Positions 34,774-45,158 of a DNA stretch of 64,000 nt are shown here, one piece after another. The notes under the pieces are model-generated. The model had not been told where the DNA came from and did not search any database. It saw only the letters and a program-made list of their open reading frames with translations. The translations under genes were made by a program, and so were the position numbers. Location of the stretch: positions 124,001-188,000 of the forward strand of contig NZ_JQED01000015.1 of NCBI RefSeq assembly GCF_000764225.1, given 5' to 3'. How positions within the stretch are numbered: position 1 is the stretch's first letter; every line of letters starts with the position of its first letter. Source of the stretch: Colwellia psychrerythraea. GTDB taxonomy: Bacteria > Pseudomonadota > Gammaproteobacteria > Enterobacterales > Alteromonadaceae.

Positions 34774-34800
34774 AGCCCGTAAACTTATCATTTACAGGCT
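34774..34800. terminator. terminator facing thyA
   Basis: AGCCCGTAAA / TTTACAGGCT, a 10-bp stem (one G-T pair) with a 7-base loop, A-run on the left and T-run on the right. It would stop thyA/lgt transcripts on the minus strand and any readthrough from purU. Confidence 0.82.
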
Positions 34801-34922
34801 TTTTAATAACCATTTAATGTGGCTTTGAGGGGAGTTTTTGTAAAAAAATATCCCTCAGTTTCCTACCGTCCTATTTATCAAGTGGCCTTTTTATTTAAAT
34901 AATTTAGCAAGACTTTTAATAA

Positions 34923-35774
34923 TTACACAGCAAATGGGTACTTAATCGCGTCATGGCATTGATAACCTTCAACTTTGAAGTCATCCATTGTCACCCAGGT
35001 TTCAAGATCTTCTAACGACTTGATATCAGGGTTAATGATAAGCTTTGGTAAAGCTAGCGGCTCACGTTTGAGCTGCACTTCCTTCATCAGTGGTAACTGA
35101 TCTTCGTAGATATGCGCATTCACTATTTTGTGATATGCCATACCGGCTTTCTTACCTGTTATTTGCGCCATTAACGCTAGAAAAGCAAAAACTTGAACTT
35201 GGTTAAAATTAAGTCCTAGCGGCACATCACATGAACGTTGAAAGCTAGTTAAATGCAAAGTATCGCCAAGTAATGAAAAGTTATGGGTATGCATGCAAGG
35301 TCTTAAACAGCCCATATGAAATTCACCTGGATTATAAAAGGTCATGATCTCAGCACGATCATCAATACCATTTTTAAGGTTATCAACAATCTTTTTCAAC
35401 TGGTCAATAGTTCCACCATCAGGCTTCGCCCATGCTCGACCTTGAATACCATAAACGCGGCCCATATCGTCTTCACCTTTACGGTGAGCGTTATTAAGCC
35501 AAGCATCATTTAAATTAGCATTAGCATCCCAGGTTTTAGTGCCCAATTTACGGAAATCGGCAGCGCTATCATAACCACGAATATAACCTATAAACTCAGC
35601 AATAGCCGATTTGAAAAAGCTTTTACGTGTGGTGATTAAGGGAAATTCATTTTTACCAACATTGTACTCTAAATCAGCATTAATTACGGTCAAACAACGT
35701 TTGCCAGTACGCTCATTTTCAACCCAAGTGCCTTGGTCAATAATACGTTGACATAAATCTAAATAAGCGCGCAT
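34923..35774 (-). CDS. thyA: thymidylate synthase
   Basis: A 283-residue ThyA, which methylates dUMP to dTMP with methylene-THF. The catalytic Cys160 is in [12 protein letters not shown], and [13 protein letters not shown] carries the dUMP-phosphate arginine and folate-side residues. N-terminal [21 protein letters not shown] and the 283-residue length are those of the Vibrio/Shewanella form, not of the 264-residue E. coli enzyme. Its start overlaps the lgt stop by one base, so it is translationally coupled to lgt, as in most gammaproteobacteria. Confidence 0.96.
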   Translation of the reverse strand: MRAYLDLCQRIIDQGTWVENERTGKRCLTVINADLEYNVGKNEFPLITTRKSFFKSAIAEFIGYIRGYDSAADFRKLGTKTWDANANLNDAWLNNAHRKGEDDMGRVYGIQGRAWAKPDGGTIDQLKKIVDNLKNGIDDRAEIMTFYNPGEFHMGCLRPCMHTHNFSLLGDTLHLTSFQRSCDVPLGLNFNQVQVFAFLALMAQITGKKAGMAYHKIVNAHIYEDQLPLMKEVQLKREPLALPKLIINPDIKSLEDLETWVTMDDFKVEGYQCHDAIKYPFAV

Positions 35775-36673
35775 TAATTATTTCCTTTTACTGTTTTTTT
35801 ACCTGATTTAGAAGCTGATTTTCCGCCCGCTGTATGCGACTTTTTGTCCTGAGCTGAACGTCCTTGAGCAATAGCTGATTTCTGTTGCGATACATATCCT
35901 AAATAAATAATAAGCATACCCACTAAGATCATTGGAATACTCAAAATTTGCCCTTTAGAAATAAAAGAGAAGTATAAACCAAGGTGCGCATCTGGTTCAC
36001 GGAAAAATTCAACAATACTTCTAAAGACACCATAGCCAATTAAAAAGGCACCAGATGCTAATCCAAGACTGCGAGTTTTACGACTAATAATATATAAGAT
36101 GGCAAAGAGTACAACTCCCTCTAAAGCAAACTCATACAATTGCGATGGGTGACGTGGTACTTGTAGTGGATCTGTTGGGAAAACCATTGCCCAAGGAACA
36201 TCCGTTTGACGCCCCCATAACTCTGCATTAATGAAGTTACCTAAGCGTCCCATACCTAAACCAATAGGAACTAACGGTGCGACAAAATCGCCCACAGCTA
36301 AAAAGGATTTATTGGTTTTACGGGCAAAGATATAGATCGCCAGTATCACGCCCAATAATCCTCCGTGAAAGGACATACCGCCTTGCCATATTTCTAACAA
36401 GTAGAGAGGGTCTGATAAGAAGTATTCGAATTGATAAAAGAGTACATAACCAACACGGCCACCGAGAATAACACCTAAAAATCCATAAAATAATAAGTCA
36501 CTCACTTGGTCACGAGTCCATAGACCATGACTTCTATCTGCCGCTTTATTTGCCATAAACATAGCCGCAAGGAAGCCGATAAGGTACATAGTGCCATACC
36601 AACGTAGTGAAACCGGGCCAATACTAAAGATGATTGGATCTATCACCGGGAATTGTAAAAACTTATCTGTCAT
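35774..36673 (-). CDS. lgt: prolipoprotein diacylglyceryl transferase
   Basis: A 299-residue inner-membrane enzyme that moves diacylglyceryl from phosphatidylglycerol to the lipobox cysteine of prolipoproteins. The signature [13 protein letters not shown], the HGGLLG motif ([12 protein letters not shown]) and about seven membrane helices are present. The C-terminus has an extra basic, low-complexity tail of about 30 residues (from [18 protein letters not shown]) beyond the last helix, likely cytoplasmic and not needed for catalysis. It is coupled to thyA downstream. Confidence 0.95.
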   Translation of the reverse strand: MTDKFLQFPVIDPIIFSIGPVSLRWYGTMYLIGFLAAMFMANKAADRSHGLWTRDQVSDLLFYGFLGVILGGRVGYVLFYQFEYFLSDPLYLLEIWQGGMSFHGGLLGVILAIYIFARKTNKSFLAVGDFVAPLVPIGLGMGRLGNFINAELWGRQTDVPWAMVFPTDPLQVPRHPSQLYEFALEGVVLFAILYIISRKTRSLGLASGAFLIGYGVFRSIVEFFREPDAHLGLYFSFISKGQILSIPMILVGMLIIYLGYVSQQKSAIAQGRSAQDKKSHTAGGKSASKSGKKTVKGNN

Positions 36674-36847
36674 TGCTTGTCCATCTCTAATAAGTAGAGG
36701 TTAAAAGTAGAAAATTAGAACTAAAAACTATTATAAAAAATATTTCAAAACTGTTCTGTTCATGTCGCCATAATAGGTGATAAAACAAAATCTTTTATTT
36801 CGCAATATTATACGCTGTAAAGTCGCAAAGTACTCACAGAAAAAGCA

Positions 36848-37642
36848 TTAAACCATCATCATTTTCAAAGCGACGAAAATAAGAAATACAGCAAAGCATT
36901 TCTTCAAGGTTTTTACCGGTAGTTTACCCGCATATTTAACACCTAATGGTGCGAGTATTGACGAACTTACCACAATACCTAAGAGCGCTGGCAAATATAA
37001 GTAGCCTAAACTCAAATCAGGGAGATCCGGTGAGTTAAACCCCGTAATAATGTAGCCAAGAGAGCCAAACAGCGCAACCATCACACCACAAGCCGTGGCA
37101 ATACCAATTGCGTGTCGAACCGGGACACCAAAAAAACTCAAGGAAGGTACAAGAATTGCTCCGCCGGCAATCCCCATTAAACTTGAGATGATACCCGTGA
37201 TAAAGCTAAGTAATTGCAATACATATGCAGCGGGTAGCGACCTTTGCTTAGAAACATTTATCGAGAGCAACATGTAAGCGGCAAGTAACATAACAACAAA
37301 AGAGAAAAAGCCAGTCAATGCTTCACTTGAAAGAGAATCCGCAATAAAAGCGCCTATTAATGCTCCCACCGCAACTAATATCAATAACTGTCTTGCTAAT
37401 GGCCAGGGAATATTACTTTTTCTATGATGAGCATAAGCAGCACTGGTTGAAGTAATAACAATTGCGCCTAGCGAGGTGCCTAACGCCATGGGCATAACCA
37501 CCTCATTACTTATTCCAACCATAGGCAGTAAATACGCTAATGCAGGCACGATAATAAGACCACCGCCAATACCCAGTAAACCAGCTAAAAAACCAACAAC
37601 GCTACCTAATACGAGACAAGAAATTAAAACGGTTAAAATCAT
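36848..37642 (-). CDS. TSUP (TauE/SafE) family permease
   Basis: A 264-residue membrane protein with about eight helices in two repeats, each opening with the family's glycine-rich motif: LAGLLGIGGGLIIVPALAYL and SLMGIAGGAILVPSLSFF. TSUP permeases move sulfite, sulfoacetate, organosulfonates or other organic anions; the substrate here is open. It lies in the ptsP-lgt-thyA block where many Vibrionales and Alteromonadales carry a gene of this family, 78 bp after ptsP on the same strand. Confidence 0.9.
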   Translation of the reverse strand: MILTVLISCLVLGSVVGFLAGLLGIGGGLIIVPALAYLLPMVGISNEVVMPMALGTSLGAIVITSTSAAYAHHRKSNIPWPLARQLLILVAVGALIGAFIADSLSSEALTGFFSFVVMLLAAYMLLSINVSKQRSLPAAYVLQLLSFITGIISSLMGIAGGAILVPSLSFFGVPVRHAIGIATACGVMVALFGSLGYIITGFNSPDLPDLSLGYLYLPALLGIVVSSSILAPLGVKYAGKLPVKTLKKCFAVFLIFVALKMMMV

Positions 37643-37720
37643 TCAACTGTGCGGTAAGACCGCTCCTAACTATGAAATAAAACACTGTGTGGCATAAAGT
37701 TTTTTAGAGTTGCATGACCA

Positions 37721-40075
37721 CTAAAAACCTGCCCGAATAAAGCCACCTAGGCCAAGTGCTTCAAGCTGTTCATTAAGATAACTATGTACTTCCTTAGCGG
37801 TGGTCAATGTTAATGCTTTATCTAAAATATTCTGTGCTTGTTCAAATGAAATATGACGAATAACCCACTTAATACGTGGGACGTTATGGCCATTCATACT
37901 TATTTTGTCAAAGCCCATTGCCAATAATAAAATAGCCCCTGCAGGTTGTGAGGCTAACTCGCCACATAAACTAATGGGCGTTAAACATTGCGCTGATTGT
38001 TGTGCGATACTATTTAACGCATTTAATACTGCAGGATGAAAAGCATCATATAAATTGGCGACTTGACTATTGTTTCGATCAACGGCTAATAAATACTGGG
38101 TTAAATCATTACTACCCACAGAAAAGAAATCAACGCGTTTAGATAAAGCTTCCATTTGAAAAATAACAGAAGGCACTTCCAGCATAATACCGACTTTAGG
38201 TCTTACTACTTTGGCTGTAACCGCCTGTGCTTTTTGTTGTGCCTGCTGTAGGGTTAAATGACCATCTTCATTACTCGCAGACATAAGCTCTGTCGTTATA
38301 TCTTTGGTCAATTCAGCTTTAAGTTCAAAAAAAGCCTGATTAATTAATCGATTCGCTTCATCAACCTCTTCAACACCTGAGATCATAGGTAACATAATCT
38401 CTAAGTTATTTAACCCTTGATTTGCCCGTAACATGGCACGTACTTGTACCAAGAAGATTTCTGGGTGATCTAAGGTTATCCGGATACCTCGCCAACCAAG
38501 AAAAGGGTTTTCTTCATTAATGGGGAAATATGGCAGTGATTTGTCGCCGCCAACATCAAGGGTTCGCATGGTGACACCGTGTTTAGGAAAAACCTGTAAT
38601 ACTTTACGGTATAACTGCGTTTGCTCTTGCTCTGACGGAAAACAGTTACGGTTCATAAACGGAATTTCTGTACGATATAAACCTATACCCAAGGCACCAA
38701 GTTTAGCTGAGTGCTCAAAGCCAGCAGATAAACCAGCATTAAGTAATACTTCAATTGCTCTACCATCTTGGGTAATACAAGGTAATGAAGCAACTGCCAT
38801 TACTTTATCGGTAAGGGCTTTTTCTTGGCTTAATAAATATTGATATTCTTTTATTAACCCTTCATCTGGATTAATAAATAACTCACCACTGTAACCATCA
38901 ATTATCGCTTGCTGCTGATGTAACTGACCAAGCACTAAAGCGTTAACTCCCATTATGGCAGGTAGCCCTAATGAGCGCGCTAAAATGGCGGCATGGGAGT
39001 TATTAGAGCCCGACAATGAAATGATGCCTAACAACCCTTGATGTTGATATTGTGCCACCAATGAGGCGCTGACATCTTGGGCCAACAAAATAAATTCTCT
39101 GGGTAACTCCAGTTCCTCTGCTGCTTGCTGCTGAATATTAACCAGTAAACGGGTACCTAAATCTCGAATATCACTAGCGCGCTCTCGAAAGTAGCTGTCT
39201 TCAATGGCTTCAAACTGAGTGATGTAATGCTCTATTACAAGTTTTAATGCACTATCTGCACGCCAACCCTTTGATATTTTAGCTGCAACTTCGTTGCCTA
39301 AGCTTGCTTGATCTAACAATTGTTTATACACGTCAAATATAGCTAAGCTGTCATCATCAATGGACTTGCTCAATTGGTTACTTAGTACATCAAACTCGAT
39401 ACGTGTTTTTTCTACCGCTTGTTCAAAACGTAATAATTGTTTCTCGCTATCAGGGGATTTTTTTAATGAGATCGCAGCAAGGTCTGCCTGGGGTTGGCAG
39501 ACAATAATTTCACTTAGCGCAATCCCAGGCGCGCCAGCAATACCATGCAATTGCTTTACACCATGATTTTTTTGCTGCTGGTGACTTAATAAATTTTTAA
39601 CTTCGGCATTGGCCAAAGCACTGGCAAGTTGTGCCGAGAGTGTCACTAAAAAAGCTTCATCATTTTCAGTATAGTAACGTGATTCTTTTTGCTGAATAGC
39701 TAAAATCCCAAGTACTTTACGTTGATGAATAATAGGAGTACCTAAAAAGGCATTGAATTCTTCTTCTTCAACTTCTGGGGCATGGATATAATCTTGATGC
39801 TGCTGGGCATCAGCGATGTTTAATGGCTCTTCTCGTTGACCAACTAAGCCGACTAACCCTTCAGAGAAACCTATACTGGTCTCTCCTACTGATACTTTCG
39901 CCAAGCCATCAGAGGCCATTAATAAAAAATGTTGGTGGTGATAATCAGCGAGATAGATCGAACAACAATCTGTTTTCATCGCTTTCTTTACACTGTAAAC
40001 CATGCGTTCAAGGGCATTTTGCAGTTCAGCTTCTTGACTGAACTCTAATACGATTCGGCGCAGGGTAGTTAACAT
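37721..40075 (-). CDS. ptsP: PEP-protein phosphotransferase PtsP (EI-Ntr)
   Basis: A 784-residue enzyme I of the nitrogen PTS. Residues 17-155 are the N-terminal GAF domain (KTDCCSIYLADYHHQHFLLM), which senses glutamine in E. coli. Next is the phospho-His domain with His361 in SGSNNSHAAILARSLG, then the PEP-binding barrel with RTLDVGGDKSLPYF, GWRGIR, EVPSVIF and the SVGSNDLTQYLLAVDR and CGELA motifs. It passes phosphate from PEP to NPr. It is the second gene of the conserved rppH-ptsP pair; a hairpin between the two suggests partial uncoupling. Confidence 0.96.
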   Translation of the reverse strand: MLTTLRRIVLEFSQEAELQNALERMVYSVKKAMKTDCCSIYLADYHHQHFLLMASDGLAKVSVGETSIGFSEGLVGLVGQREEPLNIADAQQHQDYIHAPEVEEEEFNAFLGTPIIHQRKVLGILAIQQKESRYYTENDEAFLVTLSAQLASALANAEVKNLLSHQQQKNHGVKQLHGIAGAPGIALSEIIVCQPQADLAAISLKKSPDSEKQLLRFEQAVEKTRIEFDVLSNQLSKSIDDDSLAIFDVYKQLLDQASLGNEVAAKISKGWRADSALKLVIEHYITQFEAIEDSYFRERASDIRDLGTRLLVNIQQQAAEELELPREFILLAQDVSASLVAQYQHQGLLGIISLSGSNNSHAAILARSLGLPAIMGVNALVLGQLHQQQAIIDGYSGELFINPDEGLIKEYQYLLSQEKALTDKVMAVASLPCITQDGRAIEVLLNAGLSAGFEHSAKLGALGIGLYRTEIPFMNRNCFPSEQEQTQLYRKVLQVFPKHGVTMRTLDVGGDKSLPYFPINEENPFLGWRGIRITLDHPEIFLVQVRAMLRANQGLNNLEIMLPMISGVEEVDEANRLINQAFFELKAELTKDITTELMSASNEDGHLTLQQAQQKAQAVTAKVVRPKVGIMLEVPSVIFQMEALSKRVDFFSVGSNDLTQYLLAVDRNNSQVANLYDAFHPAVLNALNSIAQQSAQCLTPISLCGELASQPAGAILLLAMGFDKISMNGHNVPRIKWVIRHISFEQAQNILDKALTLTTAKEVHSYLNEQLEALGLGGFIRAGF

Positions 40076-40155
40076 TTAATTCCTCAGTAATATTATTCGA
40101 GTTAATAAAGTTGTTCGAACGATATAATTAATGATTACTGTAAAGTGAATATTGA

Positions 40156-40187
40156 TAAAAAAATAGCCCACAATAAAGTGGGCTATT
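40156..40187 (-). terminator. hairpin between rppH and ptsP
   Basis: AATAGCCCAC-AATAAA-GTGGGCTATT, a 10-bp stem with A residues on its left, making a terminator on the minus strand just after rppH. It would lower readthrough into ptsP. Confidence 0.8.
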
Positions 40188-40226
40188 AGGATTTACAATC
40201 ATAGTAATAATTAGACACTATGGTAA

Positions 40227-40742
40227 TTAAGCCCTACGTTTACGGCGATCAGGTCGTCTTTCGTACGTAAGTGGTAAAGCAAAATTAGCAAACTCTTTCA
40301 TGACCATACGATAAACATCACGTTTAAAAGACACTACCTGTCTGACTGGATACCAATAACTCACCCATCGCCAATCATCAAATTCAGGATGCGAGCTATG
40401 GAGTAAATCAACGGAAGACTCAGCGGCAGTTAGTTTTAGTAAAAACCACTTTTGCTTTTGACCTATACAAACAGGTTTTGAGTCATGCCTAATATAACGT
40501 TTTGGTAATCGATATTTTAACCAATGCTTAGTTGAAGCAACAATTTTCACGTGTTCAGGTTTTAAACCAACTTCCTCATGTAATTCACGATACATGGTTT
40601 GTTCAGCAGTCTCACCTTCATCAACCCCACCTTGTGGGTATTGCCATGAATGTTGTCCATACCGCCTTGCCCAAAATACTTGTCCCCTGTCATTAATTAT
40701 TACTATGCCGACGTTGGCGCGATAGCCTTCGGCATCGATCAC
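40227..40742 (-). CDS. rppH: RNA pyrophosphohydrolase RppH
   Basis: A 171-residue Nudix hydrolase that removes pyrophosphate from mRNA 5' ends and so starts decay. I choose the GTG at 40742 because CAGGAG lies 5 bases upstream and the protein then begins [15 protein letters not shown], the universal RppH N-terminus. The open frame continues antisense to mutH as far as 41201, but that part is not family-like. The Nudix box is [23 protein letters not shown], preceded by SWQYPQ. The C-terminus is rich in arginine ([12 protein letters not shown]). It is divergent from mutH, a conserved gammaproteobacterial order. Confidence 0.93.
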   Translation of the reverse strand: MIDAEGYRANVGIVIINDRGQVFWARRYGQHSWQYPQGGVDEGETAEQTMYRELHEEVGLKPEHVKIVASTKHWLKYRLPKRYIRHDSKPVCIGQKQKWFLLKLTAAESSVDLLHSSHPEFDDWRWVSYWYPVRQVVSFKRDVYRMVMKEFANFALPLTYERRPDRRKRRA

Positions 40743-40893
40743 AGGAACTCCTGACAATATATAAAATACTTGCCTCAATTCAACCATATTAACGTCAGTG
40801 GAGCAAATGATTACTTTAATTTTTTTAGTAAATCCATGATAATAGTCCGTAACCTTAGTAAGAAAATATTTCCTAGTTAATGTCGTTTCATTT

Positions 40894-41562
40894 ATGAACA
40901 TACCCTCTTCTGAACAAGCACTCATGCACAGAGCGCAAAATTTAGCCGGCTTAACGTTAGGTGAATTGGCTGAACAAGCAGGTATCGTCATTCCAACTGA
41001 CTTAACGCGTAATAAAGGGTGGATAGGTTTATTACTTGAACATGTTTTAGGTGCTAGCGCAGGCTCTCGCCCAGAGCCTGACTTCCCGCACTTAGGCATT
41101 GAACTAAAATCCTTACCAATTAATGAGCATGCCAAACCGCTAGAAACAACCTTTGTCAGTGTTGCACCATTAACAGGTCTTGTCGGTGTGAATTGGCACA
41201 ATTGTTATGTGCGCAAAAAATTAGCGCGAGTATTATGGGTACCCGTAGTCACACCTAAAGGTGTACCAATACATGAGCGTATCGTCGGCGCACCCTTTTT
41301 ATGGTCGCCTAATGCTGAAGAAGAAGCGTTATTAGCACAGGACTGGCAAGAGCTTACCGACATGATTGTGCTAGGAGAAGTGGAAAACATCCATGGTAAA
41401 CATGGACAAGTCATGCAGTTAAGGCCCAAAGCAGCCAACAACAAGGCAAGAACCCAAGCCTTTGATCGTAATGGTAAACCTTTTATGACCTTACCTCGAG
41501 GTTTTTACCTTAAGATTAATTTCACCCAAAGCTTGTTACAACGTTATTTGCGGATCAATTAA
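40894..41562 (+). CDS. mutH: DNA mismatch repair endonuclease MutH
   Basis: A 222-residue endonuclease that nicks the unmethylated strand at hemimethylated GATC sites once activated by MutL. The catalytic DX6EXK motif is intact: Asp63, Glu70 and Lys72 in [14 protein letters not shown], the same spacing as Asp70/Glu77/Lys79 in E. coli. Its presence implies dam-directed mismatch repair in this organism. It is divergent from rppH and convergent, with only 12 bp between stops, with the mutarotase gene. Confidence 0.95.
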   Translation: MNIPSSEQALMHRAQNLAGLTLGELAEQAGIVIPTDLTRNKGWIGLLLEHVLGASAGSRPEPDFPHLGIELKSLPINEHAKPLETTFVSVAPLTGLVGVNWHNCYVRKKLARVLWVPVVTPKGVPIHERIVGAPFLWSPNAEEEALLAQDWQELTDMIVLGEVENIHGKHGQVMQLRPKAANNKARTQAFDRNGKPFMTLPRGFYLKINFTQSLLQRYLRIN

Positions 41563-41574
41563 GGCTAGATAACC

Positions 41575-42507
41575 TTATTCACTTTCGTAGTGTTTGACAG
41601 TTATCTCTTGTGAAATAACAACGGTTTCAGCCGCGGGGATTGTTTGCCAACGAGTATTTGCCGCTTCTAAACAAACATATTCTTGCTCACCTTGCGGATG
41701 AATATCGGTCATAGTACTGGCTAATTCAGTCCCTGGATTCCATAAGACCCATTGCTGACAATTACCGCTTTTTATCTCAATTTTTCGCTGCCAGTTATGA
41801 TCAATAAGAGTCATTTTTTCATCACTTTGATATTCCCGATCAATTTCGCCCACACAAGATACAGGCTCTTGTTGGGTATTTGAATTGCCCGTTAACTTGT
41901 CATGATAAGTACGTCCAGTAAGTGCATCAATACTAACATTGTTGGGATTACTGACGGTAAAATAACTATGTAGGGCGGCAGAGTATTGAACATCTTCAGA
42001 AGAGAGGTTGCTCATTGCGAGTGATTGTTTAAGGTTTTTTCCAAAAAATAGCGTTTGCGTTAACCTAAATGCATTAGGCCAGAGTGGGTGTTGATCATCA
42101 CCACTTAACACTAAAACTAAAGTAACGCCGCTCTCATCTGCGTCAATACTTGCTATATGCCAAGGCAACTGACGAGCAAAACCATGGTTCAGCGTTTTAA
42201 GGGTTATCGTTGGATTTTCAGTAAGATATTCATTTTGTTTATCATTCGCCCCAAACCATGGCCAACATAAAGGAATACCGCCACGAATAGCCTTGCCCAC
42301 TTGATAACTCGCTTGCTCACTTAACCATAAAACATCTTTATGCCCATCAGGTTTAAAGCTTAAAACTTGACCACCATACAAACTGACCTTTGCTTGGCAA
42401 TGGGCATGAGAAATACTGAGCCCTTCAAAACATTCCTTACCACTTTCTTGGTGTAGTGTGATTGCAGTAACTTGAGCATAATCATTGTCTAATGGTATTT
42501 TTGTCAT
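41575..42507 (-). CDS. D-hexose-6-phosphate mutarotase (YeaD family)
   Basis: A 310-residue aldose-1-epimerase-like protein of the YeaD/hexose-6-phosphate mutarotase group. Signature segments are GGQVLSFKPDGHKDVLWLS, KAIRGGIPLCWPWFG, and the catalytic HSYFTVSN with the His that acts as acid. The catalytic glutamate is in the C-terminal VCLEAANTRW. It would interconvert alpha and beta forms of glucose-6-phosphate or similar sugars. It is an isolated gene sharing a very short convergent gap with mutH. Confidence 0.88.
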   Translation of the reverse strand: MTKIPLDNDYAQVTAITLHQESGKECFEGLSISHAHCQAKVSLYGGQVLSFKPDGHKDVLWLSEQASYQVGKAIRGGIPLCWPWFGANDKQNEYLTENPTITLKTLNHGFARQLPWHIASIDADESGVTLVLVLSGDDQHPLWPNAFRLTQTLFFGKNLKQSLAMSNLSSEDVQYSAALHSYFTVSNPNNVSIDALTGRTYHDKLTGNSNTQQEPVSCVGEIDREYQSDEKMTLIDHNWQRKIEIKSGNCQQWVLWNPGTELASTMTDIHPQGEQEYVCLEAANTRWQTIPAAETVVISQEITVKHYESE

Positions 42508-42675
42508 GGGCTAAACTAATATGGTTAGGTTGTGAAACGTAAATTTTACTTTAAAAATGTGAAAACTCTATCAACAGACAAATTCTATAAAAAGGAAAGA
42601 CTGTTTGATACCCTAAAATGTTACCTCACTGCTTTTACGTAACAACAGCTTGTATAAAAATAGCCATAACTATCA

Positions 42676-44883
42676 CTACCAGTTTTTGCCAATAGATAAG
42701 AAAAATGAATGTTCTCCACTCGTGGCAAAGCCGACCCCAAATACTGCAGGTCCAAAACTGGTATCCGTGCCTAAGTAAATGCTACCAGAACTAATCAAGT
42801 CGTTATACTTAATCCTATCTTCAATGCCCCATACATTACCTGCTTCTACACTCGTGCCTAAATAGATAGGTAAACCTGAACCACCTGGAATTTCACGGCC
42901 TAAATCATATTGATAAACAACGGCTGCAAAGACTTTATGTACACCAATTAACGCATCTTCTTGGTAACCAGAGAGATTTAAAAAGCCACCTAATTCAGTA
43001 ACATGGACGCTAAAGTCGCTCTCATTATCAATAGTAGCGAAGGAGGCAATTCCGACAAAAGTATGACCTCTGATCCCTATAGCGCCACGCCAATCAATGG
43101 TATAGGTAAACGCCGTATCTTTTTCTATATCACTTAATTGAGGAGAGTATTCATCTTTTAACCACTTCACTTCAATTAATAATTTATTACCATCGGTGGG
43201 GAAATTAATGCTATCAAGGGTATCGTAACCAAACGTTATAAAACTACCGTAACTGTCATAATCAAAATCATCAGTGCCTGGTTTATCAAGAGAAAGATCC
43301 CCCGTTTCTGCAATAATACCTAGCTCAATAATTCCCTTAAAAGAATAATCATAACCCAATGCTAGCGCTGCTTGATAATACTCCTTTCTGAGCTCTTCAC
43401 GAAAACTTGTTTTTTCCCACTTATCTTGAGCAAAAGAGACCCTTGCTCGACTATAGATATCATGGCTGTGATTAAGCGGTTGATAGAACTCACTCGCCAG
43501 CAGACTTTCCCACCCTAATTCAAGCTCGTTTAACCAACGTCCGCCATTTACCGAAACATTTGTCATCAAATACGACATATTGATTGATGTAATCGACTGA
43601 TCAGCAAAATCTGTTTTTAAGTTAAAACCAAAGTCAAAATAATTAGGCCCCCAAGACTTAGCTTGAGTCGTTAATGTAATAATTCGTCCTTCTGGCGAGT
43701 CTTCAAACTCAACCGTAACGTGTTCAAATTCATCTAAGGCATAGACTCTATTTATAGCTGTATCTAATGCTTCTTTCGTGAGCTCTTTTCCTAACTCAAC
43801 GGCAAAAACTTTTTCGATGATGTCGTTCTCCACTTTGGAGTTATTGCTGATTTTAATTTCAGAAATATATCTAGGTAAAGCATCAAACCATTGTTGGGCC
43901 TTCAGTTTTTTTTGGTTTTTATAAGCTTGATAATCAACATCATTAATTGATAATTCCATTAAGGCTGCAGATTGTGCCTGAGCTTCATGCTCGCCTAAGG
44001 CCAAAGCTTGCGGCATAACAGACCAATCAGTAGTACTTAACTTATCAATTGCAGGGCGCAGCAAAATATCTTTTTCGGTAAGTAATGTTTTTTGCGCCAA
44101 ACTGGTATTGTTGGTGAGAATGGTTGATAGCTGATTAAGCACAGATACCGTACTGGTTAGCTCACTTTGTTCTGCAAGTGGCGAACCAATATCAACAGCA
44201 ATGACAATATCAGCGCCCATTGCTTTGACGACATCGATTGGCATGTTATTAGTGATACCACCATCGACGAGGGTTTTGCCATCAATAACCACCGCGGCAA
44301 CTATGCCAGGAACCGCTGCTGAAGCTTTCATCGCTTCATTAACACTGCCTGAGTCAAGCACGACCATTTTTGCTGTGGCAATATCAGAGGCAACAGCACG
44401 ATAAGGAATGGCTAAGTCATCAAAACTATCAAAAGAGCTCACCGTATCCGTTGAACGTTGCAGAATTTGGTAGGCACTTTGACCTAACAGCAAACCCGCT
44501 GGAACTTTAAATTCCCCCTCGCTGTAGCCTAATCGTATCGATAAATTATACCTATCGCGATGTTGTTTTTTATCGTAAGCCAATGACTCTCTGGGGATAA
44601 AATCAGAATAGCCATCATCCCAAGGCATGCCGAGCATAATGGCTTCAATATCACTGACTTCATAACCTAACGCATACATACCACCAACATAAGCACCAAT
44701 ACTAGTGCCCACAACATAATCAACAGGAATATTATGCTGTTCAAGCACTTTAAGCACACCTATATGAGCAGTACCTTTAGCACCGCCACCACTTAATACC
44801 AGACCAATTTTGTCTCTTGCATGGGCAGAGAAAGCCAACGTAGTCAGTGGAAGTATTAAAGATAAAAAAATAATGAAACGCAT
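42676..44883 (-). CDS. patatin-like phospholipase with POTRA and outer-membrane barrel (PlpD-like, type Vd)
   Basis: A 735-residue exported protein. After a signal peptide (cleavage after AHA, residue 22) comes a patatin domain with the oxyanion motif SGGGAKG (31-37), nucleophile Ser61 in GTSIG and Asp207 in VDGGITNN. Around 320-400 is a POTRA-like domain, and from about 420 a beta-barrel of the Omp85/BamA superfamily that ends in FFLSIGKNW with terminal Trp. This order is that of PlpD, the type Vd autotransporters: a lipase exported through its own 16-strand barrel. It should be an outer-membrane or surface lipase. A RssA-like name alone would miss the barrel. Confidence 0.9.
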   Translation of the reverse strand: MRFIIFLSLILPLTTLAFSAHARDKIGLVLSGGGAKGTAHIGVLKVLEQHNIPVDYVVGTSIGAYVGGMYALGYEVSDIEAIMLGMPWDDGYSDFIPRESLAYDKKQHRDRYNLSIRLGYSEGEFKVPAGLLLGQSAYQILQRSTDTVSSFDSFDDLAIPYRAVASDIATAKMVVLDSGSVNEAMKASAAVPGIVAAVVIDGKTLVDGGITNNMPIDVVKAMGADIVIAVDIGSPLAEQSELTSTVSVLNQLSTILTNNTSLAQKTLLTEKDILLRPAIDKLSTTDWSVMPQALALGEHEAQAQSAALMELSINDVDYQAYKNQKKLKAQQWFDALPRYISEIKISNNSKVENDIIEKVFAVELGKELTKEALDTAINRVYALDEFEHVTVEFEDSPEGRIITLTTQAKSWGPNYFDFGFNLKTDFADQSITSINMSYLMTNVSVNGGRWLNELELGWESLLASEFYQPLNHSHDIYSRARVSFAQDKWEKTSFREELRKEYYQAALALGYDYSFKGIIELGIIAETGDLSLDKPGTDDFDYDSYGSFITFGYDTLDSINFPTDGNKLLIEVKWLKDEYSPQLSDIEKDTAFTYTIDWRGAIGIRGHTFVGIASFATIDNESDFSVHVTELGGFLNLSGYQEDALIGVHKVFAAVVYQYDLGREIPGGSGLPIYLGTSVEAGNVWGIEDRIKYNDLISSGSIYLGTDTSFGPAVFGVGFATSGEHSFFLSIGKNW

Positions 44884-45158
44884 GATAGTTGCTTATAAAA
44901 GAGTTAGTTAAGAATGAGAATGACTCCAATCATAGAGATCAGAGGTAAAAATACAAGTTTATTCTCTTTAAGCACGGCAATGATTATATCGAACTATACA
45001 GTCAAACAGATGACTCAAGGTATCCATTGCAGTAACTAAAATAGAAAGTCCCATATGAAAAGTAAAGCTTAACAGATGGGACTAATGTAACCTTGTTTAA
45101 CCACTCGATATCCATACATTAATTATGTGGTTAATTATCTGCTTTTGATTTTAAAAAA

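Larger units (their letters stand above)
34424..34922. other. intergenic region, 499 bp, between convergent purU and thyA
   Basis: Holds two separate terminators (34488-34512 for purU and 34774-34800 for thyA) and otherwise very AT-rich sequence without an open frame. The 260 bp between the terminators is unexplained. Confidence 0.6.
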
